From Batkoa obscura (taxonomy: Eukaryota; Entomophthoromycota; Entomophthoromycetes; Entomophthorales; Batkoaceae), in contig JASVEC010000011.1 in assembly GCA_030770535.1 (NCBI GenBank), forward strand, positions 62,001 to 126,000: a DNA stretch of 64,000 nucleotides, read 5' to 3'. Shown here piece by piece: positions 57,506-64,000 of this stretch. Under the pieces are notes generated by a model. The model was not told the DNA's origin and searched no databases. It worked only from the letters and a program-made list of their open reading frames with translations. Both the position numbers and the translations under genes were made by a program. Each line of letters opens with the position of its first letter. Position 1 is the stretch's first letter.

Positions 57506-58049
57506 CAAAAAATACTTTCGATCAGCTGACACATCCCTTTTCTCCTTTTCTCCTTTTCTAACTTGTCCTCTACTCTTTATTTTGGTCATTAAGCTTTCAG
57601 CTAGTTAACTTTTTGATATAAATCTTCAATTGATTACACTCAAACTTCTAATGTCACCCCCCTCCTTTACTTTATGCCCAATCAACTTGTAAGGTGGCAA
57701 CTAAATTCACTAAATAGAATTTAATAAGGTCTACTAAATGTACTCTTGAGTTACAATACATGTCTTCAACCAAATGATTTTTCTTCTTAACTAGTTTTAA
57801 CTTCACCTGCATTTTAAGCATCCGATTCTCCCAATCTACTGATCTTTATATTTTACTACTATAATCAAAATACACAAAATTATTACCGTCTCAAGATTTT
57901 AACAAAAATAAAACATTTTAAAAATCTAATCCATTTAAATAAAAATAAGTTTATTATCATTTTTAGAATATTATGATAAAATAGTTTAAAATTGCAAAAT
58001 TGGTCTTTTTAAGATATTACAAAATAAAATCCATTCAATACTTCAAAGC

Positions 58050-60026
58050 TTAAGAATCTAATGCATGGAACTCGGGCTAAACAATAGTTAGTTAAATGAA
58101 GTTCAAAATTAAAATCAATCTTACTTTTGCAGTAATATCAAAACTTTGATAAGCCGCACTTTGTTCTACATTAATATAATCTTTAGTTTTAAGTACTAAA
58201 AGTTCATAAAAGAGATTGACTGCAGTAGAACGTTTAGCTGTTTCATCCTTTAATTTATGTTAATAATAATCTAGAAAATTTCATCAATTATTACCCTATC
58301 AACAATTTCATCAAAAGAAGCCGATCCTTCAAGGTTAGATGTAAATAAATGACTGGATCGTTCTTCAAGATTTTCTTTAATAAGCCTAACTGCAGTTAGT
58401 GTACTTCTTGCAATACTCCCTAATTGTTCATTTCCAATGATATCATCTTCGGCAATATCACTAAGCCCTTCATTATTACGTGCATTATCACCACCTGTAA
58501 ATAACATACTTTGTTCAACTATGGAAAAATATTAATATAAAAAGAGTAAATATAGATAGGACTTACTGTAGTCTTCACGAACAGATCCTTGATCCTAAAA
58601 TCAATTGTTAAGTATAATAAATTATAAGCTTTAAATTGGATTTACATTGAATGGGATAGATGAATAATCCGATCCGTTACTTCCACCAGGTAAGATATCT
58701 CCTCCTTTTAAATTAACTAAATAAACTTATTTTAAATGGTAAATTAAATTACCAGAAAAGGCATTAATTGGGGAATTTAAATCCATAGGTGTTGTTGATT
58801 TAAATGGATCAATAGTAAAACGAGAAAACACTTCTTGAAGTTCTGGAATTAAATTGGATGGTCCTTGAGTATTCATAAAAGCACTTAATTCATTATTTTC
58901 AGTTGACCATGAAGTAAGATGTTTCTTAGATTGATGAAGACTTAAATCTTCAAAACCAGTATCGGTAATAGTAATATCAGTAGTATCATTGATATTATTT
59001 TGAAATTCTTGATTACTATAAGAAGTAACTAAATCAACTAAATTCTTTCTTTTACGTAATAATGAATTTTTCATATTTCTTGAAGAATGAAGTAAGAAAT
59101 CTAAATCTCCAGTGGATGCTGATCTTAGTTGTTCATCTAGCTCTTGATTTGGTGCACCAGAGATATCAGGTATGGAGAAATCATGATTTAAACTACTACC
59201 GAATCCTCCAGGAGTAATATTTAAATCGGTATTGGAATCAAATAATGGTGATTTATTTGATTTGTTGAAGTCACCCTGATTGGTACTAAGTTGAAGTCCT
59301 TGCATTTCACCTGTAAGACGACCTGCTTCATAACTATCAGCTGAATCAGGTACTAATAATCCAAAGTCTAAACCAATAGGAAGATTTGGTTCATCGTCTG
59401 GTAAATCAAACGCTTGATATCCTTCAGAGCCAAATCCTGTATCTTCTCCTCCGAATCCAGATATAGTAATATCTTTGGTCTTTGAAAATGTTGCATGTAA
59501 ACCATGAGATTCCATTTCCCAATGTCTAAATATAAAATTAAAAATTAAAAATTAAATTTATATTTGAGATTACCTTAAATTATAATCAGGATCTGGCATT
59601 ACAATAGAAAATTCAGTAATAGCATCTGGTATAGTGATAGAACTAGGATTAGCAAAATGCTGATCAGCTGGGAGATCAATTGAACCCGGGCGAAAAGATA
59701 ATTTTAATTTCATGTTAGCATCAGTACATTCTTCCAATAAGTACTTAGCTTTTCTAGAATAAATACGAACTACACCCAATAAAAGTTGGCCAGATAATCT
59801 TAAAGCCATTGGGGGGACTTCGCCACTCGTCATTTTACCTACAAAGTTATTATTAGTCAAATCCCTAATCAATTTCTATTATATAATTACTGGTTGACTC
59901 TACAATGTTAATTGAAAGAAGCTGAGATTTAGTAAGCTTCTTTTCCATATGAGAAGCGAGCCATATCTTGGCTAAAGCCCCATCCTTATCATCTCCAGAT
60001 AATAATATTGCTTGCGAAAAAAACAT
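58050..60026 (-). CDS. RAD21: Cohesin kleisin subunit RAD21/SCC1
   Basis: Multi-exon minus-strand gene from ATG 60026 to TAA at 58050. The N-terminal Smc3-binding domain reads MFFSQAILLSGDDKDGALAK, IWLASHMEKKLTKSQLLSIN, VPPMALRLSGQLLLGVVRIY and SRKAKYLLEECTDANMKLKL, then FRPGSIDLP, the hallmark kleisin pattern. The middle is acidic/Ser-rich, with LLRKRKNLVDLV corresponding to the RKRK segment of Rad21. The C-terminal winged helix reads KRSTAVNLFYELLVLKTKDY then INVEQSAAYQSFDITAKPEF, which binds Smc1; the last exon (PEFHALDS) matches the GPRFHI end of human RAD21 and supports the final intron. Kleisin closes the cohesin ring and is cut by separase (candidate site not resolved). Rec8 is less likely because RAD21 strings prevail. 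Confidence 0.9.
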
Positions 60027-60674
60027 TTAAACTTTGGTACAATATGCTAAGAATAACTATTATACAATAATGGTTGTTCTATTTATACTTTTATTTTAAA
60101 ATTGAGTTTATCTTCTTTATAATTGGATAACTGAGAAAATTAGAATGCCCAATCATATTATCTATTCTTAGAGTTGATACTTTTAATTTGGGATCATTTC
60201 TATTACGTCTTTTTATGATTATTGGCTATTTATACAACTCCATTTTTTTTTAAAAATTCGTGTTGATTTTTAGCGAATCATTTTCCTTTATTTTTACAAT
60301 TTTTGAAAATTTGAAAAACCAATCAGATAGTAATTACAATTATTGAAAAAGAAACATGTTAAAAACAGGAGGCAAGATGTTATTTAAAAACCTTTACATT
60401 ACTAATTTTGAAAAGCTACATTTTATTGTTTTCATGTTATTATAGTACTAGTTGTTTTGAAATAATATTTAAAAAGTATATAGTTATTTTTTTAATTTTT
60501 TATCACAAATAAGCTACTTTTCATTTTTTGTCAAAATAAAACTAAAACAGCAAGACTAATTTATCAACTGATTGATTAAATCAACCTGAAAAAATGAAAT
60601 AGCCATAAAGAAAAAATCGATATTTTAAATAATTTCATTTGATATTATATTATAGCTACTGAAAACCAATCTGT
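60027..60674. other. Intergenic region, no gene seen
   Basis: About 650 bp between RAD21's start and TYR1's end, both leftward. AT-rich, with no coding frame or RNA gene recognised. It would hold the RAD21 promoter. Confidence 0.6.
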
Positions 60675-62634
60675 TTAATTCGATTTCTTAGTATTCTTAA
60701 TAATTAACTCAAACATTTGACTTGACATTAATTGTCCTTCCTTTAATCTCGACTCGAAAAAACTTTGAATATTTAAAAATTTCTTTTTATAAGATTCCAT
60801 AACTCCTAAATTAATCGTTTGTGCCCAAGATTGTGTAGCTGAAAAGAACTAGATAAGGATGTTATATTATTAAATTATCATTAAATTATTTATGTTTAAT
60901 TTACGCTCAAATCATCTAATCTTATTTCTTTATCATGTAAAGCACAGTTCATTGTTTCATTTAATAACTCATAGTTGGTAAATAAATATTCAACAATGCC
61001 TAACCACACTCTGAATGGGGGTGTTTGACATACAATATGATTATAAGGATCGATTTTCATTTGATACCACGAATCTACCTATTAATTATTAAATATCATT
61101 AGCTGTTGCATTAGTTATCATAATTACTATTGCTAATAAAGATAAATGGGAATTTGGTTTCTTTTCTTGAAGTGGTACTTTGGCCATTGAAAATTGATCC
61201 AAGATATCATTTGATAACAATAGATCTTTTAAAGCTTCTTTAGACATAAATTTTTCTTTAAAGATATATTTTCCTGCCTAAAAATTAGTTATGTAAAGAA
61301 CAATGTATATAAAAGATGTTGTATAGGCTAAATGTAATGATTAATTAACAAATACTTACTTCTAATATCCTGTCCTTAAATTCTTCTTCTTTTTCTTGAA
61401 TCATAAGCTCAAACAATGATTTAACTGACTCTGCATATTGTAACACTTGCTTTTTAGCACTTGGATTCAAAAGAGCTAAACCTAACAAAAACTTAAAAAC
61501 TTATAAAGGTCAATAAAACAGCTCAATTACCTGCATAAACGTGCCATTTGTTACTAAAGATTCGAAGCATAACATTCACTTTGGCATTTTCTATCCCACC
61601 GACATAAGATTTAGTTTCCCACTTTAATATATATTATGGTTAAATTTTAGTATTAATTTAAAACCTTGACTTACAGGAAACATTTTTCGTGACATCCAAG
61701 CGGCGCCCATACTATTCAGCGTTAACTTAAATAAAAAAATACAATATGTGTCACCTTATAAAAGCTAAATGAGTTACAGCTTGTGTGTTAGCGGTGATGC
61801 TGTAATGGATTAAATGAAATTAAAATTGAAATAAAATAAAGGTTACTCATCATGTTCTTTGTAGTTTAACTCAATCAAATTGGATTTAAGACTCTTCAAC
61901 ACTTCTAAGATTATCTTTTTACTCTTTTCACTGTTTCGATATTCAATGAATGCCTTTTGTTTAAGTTTAAATCTATATTCAAGCTATTACTTAATTGTCT
62001 TACCAATGGTTGCTCTACAGGATTGATCTTAGGTCCATGCATAGAGTGACAAGTAATTATTTCTACATCCTTTGGTAAATATTTTTCAAAAGCCCCAATC
62101 TCAGGTGCCTTTACTGAAGTCTAGATATTTATGAAATTATAACCAGTCATATATTTTTTACATTTCTCTTACCTGTCCTGCTACTATGGCTCCTACTTTA
62201 GTGGCTATTTATTTGCTTAATCAATTTTTTATTAATATAGAATAATAATCACCTGGTCCATATAATCCTACCACTTTGTCCAGGTTCTCTGCTTCTACAG
62301 AATAGATGATAAAATCACTTTGTCGTGATACTAAATACCCATCTTTTAATACTTTGATACCGCTATTGGCTATATTTTTGTTAAGTTATATAGATATATT
62401 TTTAGTTATGGTTCTTTTACCAGGATATTTTGACAGTAACTCATCATATTTGGAAGGCAAATCACATATATTTACACTAAAGATGTATAAAATTAAAAGA
62501 ATTAAAATTTTAAAAACTTACTTTTTCCAGCCGTTTGATTGAAACTGAGTTGCGTAAAGTTGTCCCATATCTCCTGCTCCTATTATTCCTATTTCAAAGT
62601 TTTGTTTTAATTGCTCTATCTCCTGCCCATTCAT
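60675..62634 (-). CDS. TYR1: Prephenate dehydrogenase (TYR1)
   Basis: Multi-exon minus-strand gene from ATG 62634 (MNGQEIEQLKQNFEIGIIGA) to TAA at 60675. IGIIGAGDMGQLYATQF is the NAD(P)-binding loop, as in yeast Tyr1 (IGIIGLGDMGLLYANKF). Next are YLVSRQSDFIIYSVEAENLD then KVVGLYGP, and KVGAIVAGQTSVKAPEIGAF then EKYLPKDVEIITCHSMHGPK and INPVEQPL. These align with Tyr1 (HLVSRQSDYIIYSVEASN; VGTIVGGQTSCKLPEIEAFE; HSLHGPKVNTEGQPL), keeping the HSxHGP substrate-site histidine. It ends QLMSSQMFELIIKNTKKSN. The enzyme oxidatively decarboxylates prephenate to 4-hydroxyphenylpyruvate, the penultimate step of tyrosine synthesis. The monofunctional fungal form is seen, without a fused chorismate mutase. 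Confidence 0.92.
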
Positions 62635-62957
62635 TTTAGTTCTTGTTTAATATACTGGTTGTGTAGTTTTTTGATAGTTTAGTATTAAAAAAAAATTAAA
62701 TTGTATTTAAGCTCAATTACATCACCCCTTTTTCTTCTTCCAAACAACTTTATTCCTAAATTTAAATTACCGATTAAGCAGTTTAAAAAATAACATAATT
62801 AAATTAAGTCAAGTCCAAATAAATTTATTAAACAGTGATTTTTATTATTAAAAAATATGCTTTTTAAACAAAACTAATTCAATACTCTTATAAATTTAAT
62901 ACAAATAATTAAAATTAAGCATAGCTTATTAATATTACATAATAACTAAGGCTTATA
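62635..62957. other. Intergenic region, no gene seen
   Basis: 323 bp between the TYR1 start and the Cut8 stop (both leftward). AT-rich and unremarkable; it would hold the TYR1 promoter. Confidence 0.6.
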
Positions 62958-63938
62958 TTAATTCAAATGATTAGGAAATGATCTGAAATTATTGCTGTGT
63001 GGCATAGGGCCGATTCCAATAACCCATCCTAGCTTATTTTGAAATAAATAAATAGTCGCAACAAATTCTCCATTTGAAATAGAATTATGACGATCCAAAT
63101 CTGTTGCCCAATCGGTTACTAAAGCTCTTCCAAATAATTTTCCTTCCTTCATTTTAGTGCTGGCTATTTCAATACCTAAATTCCAATATTCTACTAGTTT
63201 TAAATAACATTCTTTCTTGAATTGATTATCTGCTTCATGATCCCAATTGGGTAGTCGATGTATTAAATCTGTAGCTAATCTCAAAAAGTTGAATATCATA
63301 CTTGGCATATCTTTTTCTGCTGTAAAAAAGTGGTCGGCATATTGTACCATTGATTCCTATTAATGCTTAGTTATGGTTCATAAAAACAAAAAACATCTTA
63401 CTCTAAGCTCAATCAATCTTGGCCTAACTCTAGTAAAAGAATATCGATCTCTGTTTTGTCCATCTCTATTATATGGGAATGACTCATGTACTCTCTTTTC
63501 TAGGTTAGAAAAGGCAAACGATACCGATTGGATAGTTGGACGTGGAACAGCAGCTAAAAAGTCAGAACGTAAGCCAGGATTAGCTTCAGTTACTTTTTCA
63601 ACTACTTCAAGAAGATCATCTCTTGATAATGAGTCTAAAAGGTAAGTTAAAGTCTTTTGAGAAACCAACTCTTTGCGATATCTCTTTTTTATTCCCTTGA
63701 TACGAAGCACCGCTGGTGGGGTATTATTAAAATGTTCATTGTTTGATACTGGAGAGCTGATTGATTCTTGGTTATTTCTACGTCCATAGTCTTCGTTTTC
63801 TGGTGAAAAGGAACGCTTATTGGATTCAGGAGCATGTTGAACTTCTTGAGTACTTTGAGAGGTGAAGTTAAAGGTATTTTGATTGATACTAGAGGTGCTT
63901 GTACCGAAAGCTCCAAAAACTGGTTGATGAGTGGCCAT
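62958..63938 (-). CDS. STS1: Cut8/Sts1 nuclear proteasome tether
   Basis: Two exons (63938-63402 and 63356-62958) give 311 aa from MATHQPVFGAFGTSTSSINQ. The N-terminal ~75 residues are disordered, with a basic cluster (GIKKRYRKELVSQKT) that would serve as nuclear localisation or lysine-rich proteasome-binding segment. The Cut8 helical domain follows: LTYLLDSLSRDDLLEVVEKV, NPGLRSDFLAAVPRPTIQSV and ALEKR-like NLEKRVHESFPYNRDGQNRD, then MIFNFLRLATDLIHRLPNWD, YLKLVEYWNLGIEIAS, LFGRALVTDWATDLDRHNSI and LGWVIGIGP. In fission yeast Cut8 tethers the 26S proteasome to the nuclear envelope for anaphase; Sts1 in budding yeast does similar work. The family is essentially fungal. Length matches (Sts1 319 aa). 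Confidence 0.93.
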
Positions 63939-64000
63939 ATGATTAAATTTATAAAATAGACAAAAAAATAAAAAGCATTAATTTCTTATTTTCTAATTTA

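Larger units (their letters stand above)
56647..58049. other. 1.4-kb intergenic region with two MITEs
   Basis: Between the unrecognised protein and RAD21, both leftward. It contains MITE copies C and D, about 450 bp apart in the same orientation, and a pyrimidine-rich stretch of higher G+C (57520-57850) without a coding frame. Confidence 0.6.

Noticed and set aside
1-64000. Anaerobic gut fungus (Neocallimastigomycota) as source, suggested by extreme AT content and poly-Asn
   Set aside because: Twinkle, TFB1M, FMC1 and MIA40 indicate mtDNA and F1-ATPase, which those fungi lack.
1-64000. Dictyostelium-like amoeba as source, suggested by AAT repeats and poly-Asn
   Set aside because: CHS7, Cut8, BEM1 with PX and PB1, and monofunctional TYR1 are fungal genes.

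Overview
The window is very AT-rich (by eye roughly three quarters A+T), with compact spliceosomal introns of mostly 45-70 bp (GTAAGT-like donors, TAG acceptors), AAT/ATAAT microsatellites and Asn-rich protein runs. It carries about 25 protein-coding loci on both strands and no rRNA, tRNA or CRISPR that I can see. Several genes are fungal hallmarks: the chitin-synthase export chaperone CHS7, Cut8/Sts1, a BEM1 scaffold (SH3-SH3-PX-PB1), EDE1 and monofunctional TYR1. These sit beside genes usually associated with animals or lost in yeasts, namely a Twinkle mtDNA helicase with a zinc ribbon, an animal-type mitochondrial TFB1M, MLH3 and a short soluble-type MIA40. The best inference is the nuclear genome of an early-diverging, non-Dikarya fungus with respiring mitochondria. 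The exact lineage cannot be fixed from sequence alone.

Layout. 1-6 kb: GCK-III kinase (+), TFB1M (-), Alba/RPP25-like protein (-). 7-12 kb: an uncharacterised ATP-grasp-like protein (+) and RPC82 of RNA polymerase III (-). 12-19 kb: NAC-alpha (+), Twinkle (-) head-to-head with FMC1 (+), WBP11 splicing factor (-). 19-27 kb: an intronless amino-acid transporter (-), a 2.5 kb gene-poor stretch, then EDE1 (-). 29-35 kb: CHS7 (+), two small heat-shock proteins (-) flanking a decayed-looking MLH3 (+). 35-44 kb: a short-chain dehydrogenase (+), GPAA1 (-), MIA40 (+), PIG-C/GPI2 (-), and an ATAD2/Yta7-type AAA ATPase (+). 44-53 kb: striatin (+), BEM1 (+), UFD1 (+). 53-64 kb: a large unrecognised helical protein (-), a gene-free 1.4 kb with two MITEs, RAD21 (-), TYR1 (-), Cut8 (-).

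Functional themes. GCK-III kinase and striatin are both STRIPAK components, and BEM1, CHS7 and EDE1 serve polarity, cell wall and endocytosis. TFB1M, Twinkle, FMC1 and MIA40 serve mitochondria. GPAA1 and PIG-C act in GPI-anchor synthesis and transfer, only one gene apart. RAD21 and Cut8 (cohesin; proteasome at the nucleus) serve mitosis. Four copies of a ~100 bp inverted-terminal-repeat element (a MITE-like family) lie in intergenic DNA. Exon boundaries are my own readings from frame, splice signals and family similarity. Single-nucleotide boundaries in weakly conserved parts may be wrong.
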